Source of the DNA: Deltaproteobacteria bacterium
Lineage (GTDB): Bacteria > SZUA-79 > Acidulodesulfobacterales > Acidulodesulfobacteraceae
DNA: 51,897 bases
Assembly (NCBI GenBank): GCA_023381755.1
Contig: JAMCUF010000003.1
Span: 1 to 51,897, forward strand
Direction of reading: 5' to 3'
The notes under the pieces were generated by a model. That model worked only from the letters and a program-made list of their open reading frames with translations, did no database searches and was not told the origin of the DNA. Of this stretch, positions 19,479 through 29,557 are shown piece after piece (position 1 is the stretch's first letter; each line of letters begins with the position of its first letter). A program made the position numbers and the translations under genes.

Positions 19479-20126
19479 ATGCCTCTTCTAAGCGAACAAG
19501 ATAGCGAATTTTTAAAGAAAGACTTTGAAAATAAACTTAAAAATAACGTTAAAATAATATTTTTCAAGTCCGAAAATGCCTGTTTATATTGCAATGAAAT
19601 AAAAAATATTTTGGCTGAGGTTTCAGGCTTGAGCGGTAAAATAACCCTTGAAGAGTACGATTTTGACAAAGATAAAGAAAAGGCCGAACAATATTCTATT
19701 AAAAGGACACCGGGGATTGTAATTGAGGGAGAGAAAGACTACGGCGTCCGTTTTTACGGTATTCCGGCAGGCCACGAGTTTATGACCTTAATTTATGGAA
19801 TAATAAATGTCTCCGCTAAAAATACCAACCTTTCCGAAAAAACAGTAGAAAAACTTAAAGAAATTACAAAACCTTATAATATTCAGGTATTTGTTACTCC
19901 CACCTGACCTCATTGTCCGCCGGCGGCGGTTCTTGCCCACAATTTTGCCATCGAAAATGATAATATAACGGCGGACGTTATAGAAGTTCAAGAATTTCCA
20001 AATCTTGCCGATAAATACGGGGTTCTTAGCGTCCCCAAGACGGTGATGAACGATAACGGCGAAGTGGTCGGAGCCGTCCCGGAGGCCATTTTTTTGAATA
20101 AGGTTATGGAAGACTATAGCGGGTAA
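19479..20126 (+). CDS. Probable selenoprotein: tandem-thioredoxin-fold protein disulfide oxidoreductase (UPHC active site; TGA at 19905-19907 read as Sec)
   Basis: Frame remains open and conserved through TGA: ...NIQVFVTPT-U-PHCPPAAVLAHNFAIENDNITADVIEVQEFPNLADKYGVLSVPKTVMNDNGEVVGAVPEAIFLNKVMEDYSG*; N-terminal domain has CLYC. Confidence 0.8.
19912..19943 (+). promoter_or_regulatory. Candidate bacterial SECIS-like hairpin
   Basis: ATTGT (19912-19916) pairs with ACAAT (19939-19943); inner GGCGG/TTGCC stem and CGGTTC apical loop about 20-25 nt after the UGA. Confidence 0.4.
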
Positions 20127-20154
20127 GGGGCAAGGCTATTCATCCCTCAAAGGT

Positions 20155-20592
20155 TTATCCTTTATAATGATACAATAAAACAGGCACATCGGATTTTCTG
20201 ACGACGCTTTCGGCCATGGAACCTAGCACCGCTCTTGTGAGTCCTTTTCTTCCGTGAGTACCCATTATAACAATATCATGCCCGTTTTCTTTTATCGTTT
20301 CCAAAATAATGCTATGCGGCTCGCCGCGCATAAGTATGGTCTTAACCTTAACCCCTTTTTTTTCGCACTCTTCCTTCAATATATTCAAGGTTGGTTTTTC
20401 CTCTTCGACCAAAAAGTCAAGATTATCGATAGCTCCGCCCGATAAATCGCCGATATTTTGCAATGATTTAATGTCTATAATATGGATGAATGTTATTTCG
20501 GCTTTAATTTCCGAGGCAAAATTAATCGCATTATAAGCCGCGTTCATTGACGTGTCGCTAAAGTCAACGGGGCATAAAATCTTTTTAAACAT
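20155..20592 (-). CDS. Universal stress protein (UspA family)
   Basis: ILCPVDFSDTSMNA, HDIVIMGTHGRKGLTRAVLGSMAESVVRKSDVPVLL. Confidence 0.93.
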   Translation of the reverse strand: MFKKILCPVDFSDTSMNAAYNAINFASEIKAEITFIHIIDIKSLQNIGDLSGGAIDNLDFLVEEEKPTLNILKEECEKKGVKVKTILMRGEPHSIILETIKENGHDIVIMGTHGRKGLTRAVLGSMAESVVRKSDVPVLLYHYKG

Positions 20593-20731
20593 GGCTATCT
20601 CCTTTAATTATTTATTCTTTTAAATTTTTTTCATTATGCATTAATAAGGCATTAACAAGTCTGTCCTTTTTTTTATATCGCATATATTATTTTAAAGTCA
20701 AGAAAAATCTTCATTTCCCATTTTAAAATGC

Positions 20732-20760
20732 ACCCGGCGCTCCGCGCTCCGGCGCCGGGT
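20732..20760 (-). terminator. GC-rich hairpin downstream of gcv operon
   Basis: ACCCGGCGC (20732-20740) / GCGCCGGGT (20752-20760), perfect 9-bp stem just after the gcvPB stop. Confidence 0.55.
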
Positions 20761-20778
20761 TTGGGTTATATTTTAGGA

Positions 20779-22266
20779 TTAATATTTAAATACGGGATAT
20801 TTATTTGCCAGCACTTCATTAACTCTTCTAACCTTAGTTTTACGGGGAGACTTAAGCGCGGCGGATTTTTTGGTTTTAAACATAATTTTATAGATTGCAT
20901 TTAAAAATTCGTCTAATGTCTTTACGGACTCGGTTTCGGTCGGTTCAATCATGATAGCGCCGTGAATATTTTTTGGGAAGTAAACCGTCGGCGGATGAAA
21001 GCCGTAATCTATTAAAAGTTTTGCAAGTTCAAGGGTTGATATTCCCTCCTCCTCTATCGCCTTGTCGGTAAAAACACATTCGTGCATACACAGCTTATCT
21101 TTAAAGGGGTCTGCGCCGCATAATATCTCTCCAAGCTTTTTTTTGATATAGTTTGCATTGAGTATTGCAATTTCGCTCACCGATGAAATATTATCGTTCC
21201 CCAAAGAAAGAATATAAGCGTAAGCCTTAATAATAACGCCAAAATTACATAAAAACGGGGCAATTCTCCCGATAGTATATTGTTTATCTTCACTTAAATC
21301 ATAATTCCCATTATTAAAACTTACATAAGGTACAGGCAGGTAATCGCTAAGAAACCCTTTTACCCCGACAGCCCCGCTCCCAGGTCCCCCTCCCCCGTGA
21401 GGGGTTGAAAACGTCTTATGCAAATTAAGCTGAATTAAGTCTATGCCCATTTCCGAAACCCTGACATTGCCGATAAACGCGTTAAAATTAGCGCCGTCCA
21501 TATAAACCAACGAACCGTTTTTATGCATGATTTCGCTTATTTTTTTAATATCTTTTTCAAAAATTCCAAGGGTATTGGGGTTCGTTATCATTACCGCCGC
21601 AACATTTTTAGAGATGTATTTTTCCACTTCTTTTGCTTCGATATACCCGTTTGCGCCAGTTTTAATTTCCAATGGGGTAAACCCTGCCAAAGCGGAACTC
21701 GCGGGATTAGTCCCATGGGCGCTGTCTGGTATTAGTATAATATCTCTTTTCTCCCCTTTTATATCGAAATATCTTTTTATAACCTTTAATCCGGTAAATT
21801 CACCTGCGGCGCCGGCCTGAGGAGAAAAACTAAATTCATTCAAACCCGTAAGACAGCAAAGAATGAGATTAAAATCGTATATTATTTTTAAGGCCGGCTG
21901 GACAAAGCGAACGGGCGTTAAAGGATGCAAATCCCGTATATTACCAAATGAACCTACCAACTCATTTACCTTTGGATTATATTTCATAGTGCAGGAGCCT
22001 AATGGATAAAAGGCTGAATCTATGCACATATTCCAGCTTGAAAGCCTCGTAAAATGCCTGACTACCGTAGGTTCCGATACCTCCGGAAGCCCCGGGGCAT
22101 TTTTCCTTACAAATTTTTTATTTATGTAATCCGCCGGAGTCTTCTTTAATTCCGAATCTTTAAGCCCGCAATCAGGGATTCCTATTCCGTAAACCCCTTT
22201 AGAGCTCTGCCGAATCAATAAACCTTCATTTAAAAAAAGACCTGAAATTCCCGGAAAACCGCTCAT
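20779..22266 (-). CDS. gcvPB: Glycine dehydrogenase (decarboxylating) subunit 2
   Basis: PLGSCTMKYNPK, FSPQAGAAGEFTGL, DSAHGTNPAS, DLIQLNLHKTFSTPHGGGGPGSGAVGV (PLP lysine). Confidence 0.96.
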   Translation of the reverse strand: MSGFPGISGLFLNEGLLIRQSSKGVYGIGIPDCGLKDSELKKTPADYINKKFVRKNAPGLPEVSEPTVVRHFTRLSSWNMCIDSAFYPLGSCTMKYNPKVNELVGSFGNIRDLHPLTPVRFVQPALKIIYDFNLILCCLTGLNEFSFSPQAGAAGEFTGLKVIKRYFDIKGEKRDIILIPDSAHGTNPASSALAGFTPLEIKTGANGYIEAKEVEKYISKNVAAVMITNPNTLGIFEKDIKKISEIMHKNGSLVYMDGANFNAFIGNVRVSEMGIDLIQLNLHKTFSTPHGGGGPGSGAVGVKGFLSDYLPVPYVSFNNGNYDLSEDKQYTIGRIAPFLCNFGVIIKAYAYILSLGNDNISSVSEIAILNANYIKKKLGEILCGADPFKDKLCMHECVFTDKAIEEEGISTLELAKLLIDYGFHPPTVYFPKNIHGAIMIEPTETESVKTLDEFLNAIYKIMFKTKKSAALKSPRKTKVRRVNEVLANKYPVFKY

Positions 22267-22325
22267 CTTTTATATGTCTCCGCCTTAGTTTTAATTTTAA
22301 AAATAATATTGAAACATTAAACATA

Positions 22326-23789
22326 TTAAATTAAATTAGAGCCCAAAATATCTTTTGCATTTTCGACATATCTTTCGATATTATCAATGTTATTATTCTC
22401 GGTCGTCGAGATTAAAATTTCATTTTCGGCAACCCGAATGCCCGCCAAAATTCCCCTATCCGCCATTACGTCAATAAACCGCAGCACGGTAATCTTTTCA
22501 TTTTTAATTCTTAATAGAAATTCGTTAAAAAAGTCCCCCGAAAACCGTTCCTCAAAAAGCCCTGTTTTCAAAAGTTTCTCATGCAGTATATGCGCAAGTT
22601 TAAGATTTAAAAACGATAGCTCCTTGAATCCCCGCTTTGAACATAAAGAAAGGTAAATAGCCGCTCTGACGGCATTTAAAGAGTTATTGGTGCAAATATT
22701 CGAGGTGGCGGCGCCCCGTCTTATATGCTGTTCTCTTGTTGCAAGAATAAAGGTATAAGCGTCCTTGTTTTTAGCATCTTTTGTCTTTCCGACTATTCTT
22801 CCGGGCATCTGCCTGACATACACGCTTTTTGCGCCAAAAATCCCCAGGAGAGGACCGCCGAAATTCATATGATTTCCAAAGGAATTCCCTTCTCCTGCAA
22901 ATATATCGGCATTATAATAACCGGGAGGATTTATAACGCCAAAACTGAAAGGTTCGGTAGAAGAAACTATAAAAAACGGTTTAGGATTAAAGCCGTGAAT
23001 TACCGGCTCTAATTCATCTATATCTTCTATCACTCCATAATAGTTCGGCTGCTGGATAACGACTGCCGAAACGCCGTTCTTCAGTTTTAATTTTAAATCG
23101 TTTAAATTTGTGCGGCCTGTTTTCTCGTTAAGTTTAACGGTTTCTACGTTTGCCTTGATATCATTTACAAATGTCCGGACAACCGAAAGATAATGTGGAT
23201 TAACCCCCGCCGAAGCCAAAATCAGATGGCTGGAATGCGGGTTGATTTCACCACCCGGACAATTATTTTTAACTTGCTGTTCCTGCCATGGGGAGCGGGA
23301 ATCGGGGTTTGCGTTTAAATAGAGCCTTAAAGACATCAATATGGCCTCTGCCAGACTTTCCGCGCCGTCATACATCGATGCGTTCACGACATCCATGCCC
23401 AGAATCTCCGCCACCATAGATTGAAATTCGAACAAGGCAAAAAGGGTCCCCTGGCTCACTTCTGGCTGGTAGGGCGTATACGGCGTATAAAATTCCGGTC
23501 TGGAAATAAGGCTGTCCACCGCCGCGGGAACGAAATGATTATAAATCCCTCCGCCTGCAAAGATTGAAAATTTATTTTTATCGGGAAGATTCGAAGAAAT
23601 ATCAGAAAAATAGCGGCATAAAGATACCTCATCCATCCCGCGGGAAAGCACCTTTAAATTATTTGCGTCTATTAAGGGAATGTCTCCAATAATTTTTTTA
23701 AATAATTCTTTTTTATCCCTTATGTTAAGGATGGCATAAAGCCTTTTTATATCGGTTTCTGAATTTGGGAAATAGCGAAAATTGGGCAT
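22326..23789 (-). CDS. gcvPA: Glycine dehydrogenase (decarboxylating) subunit 1
   Basis: YTPYQPEVSQGTLFALFEFQSMVAEILGMDVVNASMYDGAESLAEA; REQHIRRGAATSNICTNNSL. Confidence 0.95.
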   Translation of the reverse strand: MPNFRYFPNSETDIKRLYAILNIRDKKELFKKIIGDIPLIDANNLKVLSRGMDEVSLCRYFSDISSNLPDKNKFSIFAGGGIYNHFVPAAVDSLISRPEFYTPYTPYQPEVSQGTLFALFEFQSMVAEILGMDVVNASMYDGAESLAEAILMSLRLYLNANPDSRSPWQEQQVKNNCPGGEINPHSSHLILASAGVNPHYLSVVRTFVNDIKANVETVKLNEKTGRTNLNDLKLKLKNGVSAVVIQQPNYYGVIEDIDELEPVIHGFNPKPFFIVSSTEPFSFGVINPPGYYNADIFAGEGNSFGNHMNFGGPLLGIFGAKSVYVRQMPGRIVGKTKDAKNKDAYTFILATREQHIRRGAATSNICTNNSLNAVRAAIYLSLCSKRGFKELSFLNLKLAHILHEKLLKTGLFEERFSGDFFNEFLLRIKNEKITVLRFIDVMADRGILAGIRVAENEILISTTENNNIDNIERYVENAKDILGSNLI

Positions 23790-23790
23790 G

Positions 23791-24174
23791 TTAGGACGTT
23801 ACGAAAGATTCATAGGTATTTTTATCCATTAACCCTGAAATATCGGAAAGATTTAATACGGAAACCCTCGCAATATAACCAGAGTTATAAGGATGGGTGT
23901 TGATAAGTTCGGATTTTTCATTTAAATTTGTATTAACGGAAATAACCTTAAGCGTAACGGGCGCATAAATCTCTGAAACGGACTTTACCGACTCTATTTC
24001 CCCGATTTTTTCCCCTTTTTTGTAAACCCTTCCGGCCTCGGGAAGCACAATATACACTATATCACCAAGCTCGGACTGGGCAAAATCGGAAATTCCAAGA
24101 TAAAAAGTATCGCCGGTTTCTTTTGAAATCCACTCATGAGTTTTTGAGAAATAAAATTGCCCCTCTGCCTTCAT
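23791..24174 (-). CDS. gcvH: Glycine cleavage system H protein (operon copy)
   Basis: ESVKSVSEIYAPV lipoyl motif; located between gcvT and gcvPA. Confidence 0.94.
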   Translation of the reverse strand: MKAEGQFYFSKTHEWISKETGDTFYLGISDFAQSELGDIVYIVLPEAGRVYKKGEKIGEIESVKSVSEIYAPVTLKVISVNTNLNEKSELINTHPYNSGYIARVSVLNLSDISGLMDKNTYESFVTS

Positions 24175-24215
24175 CTTTATACACTCCCTTAATTAAATTT
24201 TATATCAATTTTATA

Positions 24216-25394
24216 TCAGCTCTGCTTTTTTTTGTGAAACGGCGGGCTCACAACCTCAGCCTTCTCGAAGTTTCCCCTTATGTCGATAAAAAAGTTCTTT
24301 AAAGATGAAGGGCTAATATTGGCATCGGAAATATATGCGCTTCCTATGGGAAACTTGTTTGAGGGACTATAAGTTCCGCTGGCAATACATCCGATAGGCT
24401 TAAGATTTTCATCTAAAATTTTTTGCATATGCCTCGGTATCTGCTTGCCTGAAAGTTTAAAAAAAATAAGTCTTTTTTCTTTATTTTTAATATTTTTTAA
24501 CACCTCTTTGCCAATAAAATCTTTCGTCACGGAAAGATATTTTTCAAGGCCGGCATCATATGGGTTAACAGTTTCATCAAGCTCATGGCCGTAAAGGGGC
24601 AGAGCGGCTTCAAACCTCAAAGTATCCCTTGCGCCCAAACCAACCGGAAGAAGATTCGAAAGGTGACCATGCTTTAAAAGATAATTCCACAAAGTTGCGG
24701 TCTTTTCGGCAGGAACAAATATTTCAAATCCGGATTCACCAGTATATCCACTTCTTGAAATTAAAGCCTCGATGTTATTATCTTTAAACAGCGCGCAACT
24801 AAATTTAAAATGCTTTAATTCCGTAACGGGCTTGGGTCTAAATTTGAGATCAAAAAAGCCGCATCTGCCAATCTTGGCAATATCGCCTACTAAAGGATAT
24901 ATTATATCCCTGGATTTGGGGCCTTGAATGGAGATAAGCCCTATCTTTTCGCTGACATTTTCGACGCTAACTCCATATCCGTTTTTTTGAAATTCGGACT
25001 GCTGATAATGAAGCCATGAAAAATCCTTTTGGGTATTGGCGGCATTTACCACAACCATAAACTCGTTTTCCGAAAACTTAAATACCGTTACATCGTCAAT
25101 TATCCCGCCCTTTTCATTAAGCATCAACGAATATATTATCTCACCCGGCAGAGTTTTCGAAACGTCGGCGGTAAAAACGTAATCTACAAAAACCCTCGCA
25201 TCTTTTCCTTTAATAATTACCTCCCCCATATGGCTAATATCGAAAAGTCCGGAGTTATTTCTGACATTTAAATGTTCCTCGATAATGCTTTTATAATAAA
25301 GAGGCATTAAAAAACCGGCAAAGGCAACAATCTTGGCTCCGAGTTTTATGTGTTCGTCATAAAGGGGCGTTTTTTTATTAATTTCAGTTTTCAT
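24216..25394 (-). CDS. gcvT: Glycine cleavage system T protein (aminomethyltransferase)
   Basis: GLFDISHMGEV, SRSGYTGESGFEIFVP, GLGARDTLRFEAALPLYGHELDE. Confidence 0.95.
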   Translation of the reverse strand: MKTEINKKTPLYDEHIKLGAKIVAFAGFLMPLYYKSIIEEHLNVRNNSGLFDISHMGEVIIKGKDARVFVDYVFTADVSKTLPGEIIYSLMLNEKGGIIDDVTVFKFSENEFMVVVNAANTQKDFSWLHYQQSEFQKNGYGVSVENVSEKIGLISIQGPKSRDIIYPLVGDIAKIGRCGFFDLKFRPKPVTELKHFKFSCALFKDNNIEALISRSGYTGESGFEIFVPAEKTATLWNYLLKHGHLSNLLPVGLGARDTLRFEAALPLYGHELDETVNPYDAGLEKYLSVTKDFIGKEVLKNIKNKEKRLIFFKLSGKQIPRHMQKILDENLKPIGCIASGTYSPSNKFPIGSAYISDANISPSSLKNFFIDIRGNFEKAEVVSPPFHKKKQS

Positions 25395-25675
25395 AAAAAA
25401 TAATTCTACAATTCTCCTTTTAGATAATAAAAATAAATTAATCTTATAATCTTATTTATTAATTATTATTATAAATTTTATATAAAAAATCAACACCTCA
25501 TTTCAATAATTTTTGCGGGCTTAAAATTGCCGGCGGCGATGGGCACTCCGGCAAGTTAACCGGTGTGAAAGTTATGCCATAAAAAAATAGGTTTGAATTA
25601 TTTTAAAAATATGATATAAGATAAAGAGGGTTTTAGAATAATAGGATAATATAATAATATAAATAACATAGGGTT

Positions 25676-26374
25676 ATGCAACCAAAATTACATAGTTACT
25701 GCATTGACAAAACATTCGAACTACTCTATAACGATTCGAGGCATAATGCCATACATACCATTTTTAAGCGTGATATTTTGGACTTAAAACCTGAAGAATG
25801 CATCAAGCTAATGCAACACGGCTCTTACATCATAGACAGGCTTGCCATCAAAAAGTTAAGGGTTCACTGGTTTGGCGGACATTACTTATACCCTCACTCT
25901 CATGCAGGTTATGTCAAGGGGTTTTCTGACGCCGGTACAAAATGCGTTCAATTATTTAATATCGCTGTGAAAGATTGGGGCAACGGTAAATTTAAAAGGT
26001 CGTTTATAGCCCTTGGCGGCGCAACCCACCTGGTTCAGGACTTGTGCATACCGTTTCATACCACTAATCTGGCGCTAAGAAAACATGTCCGTTTTGAAAG
26101 ATGGATGTCGTCACATTATTTAGACATAAATTTATTTTTAGAAAACGGAATATATGAGTTTAAAGCTTTAAGGGGGCATTACAACGATAAGCATCCATTC
26201 GGCTGGGTTGATTACAATGCTCATAACTCTTCGAAGCATTTACCCGAATTATTGTATGCCAGAACAACAATGGAATATTTTAATTCACTTAGTATAATAC
26301 TGCCGGAAGCCATAAAAACTTCGGCCGGTTTTCTTGAACTGTTTACAAAAAGAGTTAACGGAATTAAAAATTAA
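25676..26374 (+). CDS. Zinc-dependent phospholipase C family protein
   Basis: ALGGATHLVQDLCIPFHTTNL plus further conserved His/Asp positions. Confidence 0.75.
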   Translation: MQPKLHSYCIDKTFELLYNDSRHNAIHTIFKRDILDLKPEECIKLMQHGSYIIDRLAIKKLRVHWFGGHYLYPHSHAGYVKGFSDAGTKCVQLFNIAVKDWGNGKFKRSFIALGGATHLVQDLCIPFHTTNLALRKHVRFERWMSSHYLDINLFLENGIYEFKALRGHYNDKHPFGWVDYNAHNSSKHLPELLYARTTMEYFNSLSIILPEAIKTSAGFLELFTKRVNGIKN

Positions 26375-26393
26375 AATTTGACAAGATAGTGAT

Positions 26394-27617
26394 TTGACAA
26401 AAAACCTTCATTCCAATCATGGCGGAAATATATTATCATATGAAAAAGATTTATATGATAACGTTATTAATGCCGATGCCGGTAATTTTAATTTTCAAAA
26501 GCTAAAAATAATAGATTTTTCCGCCAGCATAAATCCATTCGGTTTAAGTAAAAATGCCGTTAAGATTATAAAAAATTATAAGTTAATAAAAATTTTCGTC
26601 GAAAATTATCCCGAAAGCTACTCCGAAGCGCTGACGGCTACATTATCCGTTTATCATAACGTAGGTAAAGGCTCGTTATTTTTGGGAGCCGGGGCAACAG
26701 ACCTTATTTTTAATATTGCGCAGGTTATAAGGCCTAAAACCGTCATCATCGTCGAACCCTCTTTTTTGGAATATGAAAGGGCTGCAAAGTCGGTAAAATC
26801 GTCTCTTATTCGTATAAATACATATTCCGGCGACAATTTTAAGCTTTCCGGTAAAAGCTATTTAAATCTTTTAAAAAATATCGAAAAGGCGAATAAAAAT
26901 GATCTGGTTTTCATTGCCAGTCCTTCTAATCCTGCAGGAATTATTACCCCTTTTGACAACATCAAGGAAATATTGAACCTGTTAAAAAAGAGGGGGGCAT
27001 TTTTAGTTTTAGATGAGTCGTTTATGGATTTTTGCGAGAGATTTTCAGCTAAGGGCATGATTGATGAATATAATAATTTAATAATAGTCCGGTCTTTAAC
27101 AAAATTTTTTGCAATGCCCGGCGAAAGATTAGGTTACATAATTGCAAATAATAAAACCATTAAAAAATTTTCAAAAGATATTATCCCATGGAAAATAACC
27201 GGCCTTGGAACCGCTATCGCTATAAGCTCTTTGAATAGTAAGGACTATATCGCGAATATATTGCAAAAATTAAAAAAGATAAAATATAATCTGCATAGTA
27301 AACTAAGAGATCTTGGTGCATTTGAGGTTATACGGGGTGAAGCAAATTTTTTTTTGATGAGAATTAAATTAAGAGGATTTAACGCCTTGGATTTAAAAAA
27401 TTATCTCGTTAAATCCGGCATTTTGATTAGATATTGCGGAAATTACCACGGCCTTAACGACAAATATTTCAGAATAGCCGTTAGAAAGAAATCCGAAAAT
27501 GATTACTTGATTAGCAAATTGAAAGAATTAGTGAAATCGGGCTATTCACATCCGGATATTCAATATATCTACGCCAAATATCGCCGGCCCGACTCAGAAA
27601 CCGGGCCGCTAAGTTAG
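26394..27617 (+). CDS. CobD/HisC-like PLP-dependent aminotransferase/decarboxylase (TTG start)
   Basis: IDFSASINPFGLS, SNPAGIITP, LDESFMDF, RSLTKFFAMPGERLGYIIA. Confidence 0.82.
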   Translation: MTKNLHSNHGGNILSYEKDLYDNVINADAGNFNFQKLKIIDFSASINPFGLSKNAVKIIKNYKLIKIFVENYPESYSEALTATLSVYHNVGKGSLFLGAGATDLIFNIAQVIRPKTVIIVEPSFLEYERAAKSVKSSLIRINTYSGDNFKLSGKSYLNLLKNIEKANKNDLVFIASPSNPAGIITPFDNIKEILNLLKKRGAFLVLDESFMDFCERFSAKGMIDEYNNLIIVRSLTKFFAMPGERLGYIIANNKTIKKFSKDIIPWKITGLGTAIAISSLNSKDYIANILQKLKKIKYNLHSKLRDLGAFEVIRGEANFFLMRIKLRGFNALDLKNYLVKSGILIRYCGNYHGLNDKYFRIAVRKKSENDYLISKLKELVKSGYSHPDIQYIYAKYRRPDSETGPLS

Positions 27618-29554
27618 TTGTTATGAAAATAATCATATATATTTTTAGCAACCGTCTTATTCAGGCCTTTAACACTTGACAATTGTGTGATTGAGGCTTT
27701 TTTCACATCTTCCACGCTTCCAAGGCTATCCATTAAATTTTTATAAATCTCTTTCCCGATCCCTTCTATATTTAATAATTCAGAGGAAACTATCGACTTT
27801 CGCTTAAGCTTCGAAAAATATGAAACGGCAAACCTGTGCGCTTCATCCCTTAGCCGCATTAGCAAAAAAATGGCTTCTTTATTTTTTCCGAAATTAACCT
27901 CATTCTTTCTGTTGGGCAGGTAAATATTGTCCGTTCCGGCATTTTTACCGCTATCTTTCGCCTTTGCAATTGCGATAAGCGCAGGCATATCTTTAGGGTC
28001 TATCAGGCCTTTCCCTTTAAATTCCCTCGACACCCTCGCCAAAACATTTAATTGTCCCTTCCCGCCGTCCACCATAACAACATCCGGCAGCGGATCTTTT
28101 CCGGATGCCGCGTTATTAAATCTTCTATATAAAACCTCATACATCATTGCATAGTCGTCGGGGGTATTTTTTGATTTAATCCTGTATTTCCTGTATAACG
28201 ATGTATCCATTTTTCCATTATTAAGAACAGATTTTGAAGCAACGGCATAAGTTCCCGATATATTGGAAATATCAAAGCACTCAATAATTTTAGGAATCTT
28301 ACCGAGATGGAGGATGTCTTTTAAAATGCCGGAGAGTTTTTCTTCCCGGCTTTTCCCATTCATTCCTTCCGCACCCAAATCCAACGACCTTGCCGAACCG
28401 TCCGTCTTTTCCAAAAAATTCTTTTTTGCATTTTCCAGTGCCATTGCCATAATATCGCCATATTTATTTTTTTTCTCGCTGAATTGTATCGCACTTACAG
28501 AAAGAATTTTCACATTTTTTGACGAAAACTGCCTGATATATGTTAAAAGGCTATTTTTATCATCGGTATCTATATTTACCGGAATTAAAATTTCATCCGG
28601 AATCTTTTCCCCAATTTCTAAATTTTTAGAATAATATTGGTTCAAAAAAGCCGAAAGCATTTCGCTATCGTCCAAATATATGTTTTTAAGGAAAAAATTT
28701 TTTGTGCCGACAACCTTGCCGCCCCTGATGATAATTACAACCACGTCTATTTTGCCCTCTACCGGATAAACCCCTATGGCATCCATATCCTTTTCATTCT
28801 TTAATACCGCAACCTGTTTTTCGCCGATTGCCGTTATCGCATTAATTTTGTCCCTGATTTTTATAGCCGCCTCAAAATTTAGCTCCCTTGTCAACCTATC
28901 CATAGAGCGCTTTAATTCCCTTAATAATTGCCTGTTTTTTCCGTTCAGCAAAAGCCTTATCCCCTCAACTGATTTCTTATAGCTTTCAACCCCTATATAG
29001 CCGCAACATGGAGCCGCACACCTGTTTATCTGATAATAGAGGCACGGCCTTTTTTTAACGGCGCAGGAATTAAATTTATTATCGGTACATGCCCTTGTCT
29101 TAAAGACCTTGTTTATAGTCTTTATTGTCTGCATCACGGCAAGAGAGCTTGAATATGGACCAAAATACTCGCCTCCACCTTTCTTAAAAGTTCTCGTTTT
29201 TATGATATAGGGAAAGCCCGTTTTTGACTCTGCTATCCTGATGTAAGGATAAGATTTATCATCCTTAAGGCTTATATTATATTTAGGCTTATATTGCTTT
29301 ATTAAGTTGTTTTCAAGTAAAAAGGCATCCAGTTCGTTTCGAGAAATTATTGTTTCGATATCATAAATTTTTGCGACAAGGTGTTCCGTCTTTATACTGG
29401 TCTTTTTATTGGAAAAATACTGCAAAATCCTTTTTTTTAAATTTTTTGCCTTTCCAATATATATGATATCCCCGGCTGCATTTTTCATTAGATAAACACC
29501 TGGAAATTGCGGAATATTCGCAAGTCTGACACTCAAATCTTCATTCATAAACAA
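27614..29554 (-). CDS. uvrC: Excinuclease ABC subunit C
   Basis: GVYLMKNAAGDIIYIGKAKNLKKRI GIY-YIG domain, ECFDISNISG, VVMVDGGKGQL, HhH C-terminus. Confidence 0.97.
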   Translation of the reverse strand: MFMNEDLSVRLANIPQFPGVYLMKNAAGDIIYIGKAKNLKKRILQYFSNKKTSIKTEHLVAKIYDIETIISRNELDAFLLENNLIKQYKPKYNISLKDDKSYPYIRIAESKTGFPYIIKTRTFKKGGGEYFGPYSSSLAVMQTIKTINKVFKTRACTDNKFNSCAVKKRPCLYYQINRCAAPCCGYIGVESYKKSVEGIRLLLNGKNRQLLRELKRSMDRLTRELNFEAAIKIRDKINAITAIGEKQVAVLKNEKDMDAIGVYPVEGKIDVVVIIIRGGKVVGTKNFFLKNIYLDDSEMLSAFLNQYYSKNLEIGEKIPDEILIPVNIDTDDKNSLLTYIRQFSSKNVKILSVSAIQFSEKKNKYGDIMAMALENAKKNFLEKTDGSARSLDLGAEGMNGKSREEKLSGILKDILHLGKIPKIIECFDISNISGTYAVASKSVLNNGKMDTSLYRKYRIKSKNTPDDYAMMYEVLYRRFNNAASGKDPLPDVVMVDGGKGQLNVLARVSREFKGKGLIDPKDMPALIAIAKAKDSGKNAGTDNIYLPNRKNEVNFGKNKEAIFLLMRLRDEAHRFAVSYFSKLKRKSIVSSELLNIEGIGKEIYKNLMDSLGSVEDVKKASITQLSSVKGLNKTVAKNIYDYFHNN

Positions 29555-29557
29555 ATA

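Noticed and set aside
25395-25670. Glycine riboswitch upstream of gcvT
   Set aside because: The intergenic region is AT-rich and lacks recognisable glycine aptamer core motifs; only an isolated GCCGG...CCGGC stem near 25530-25555.
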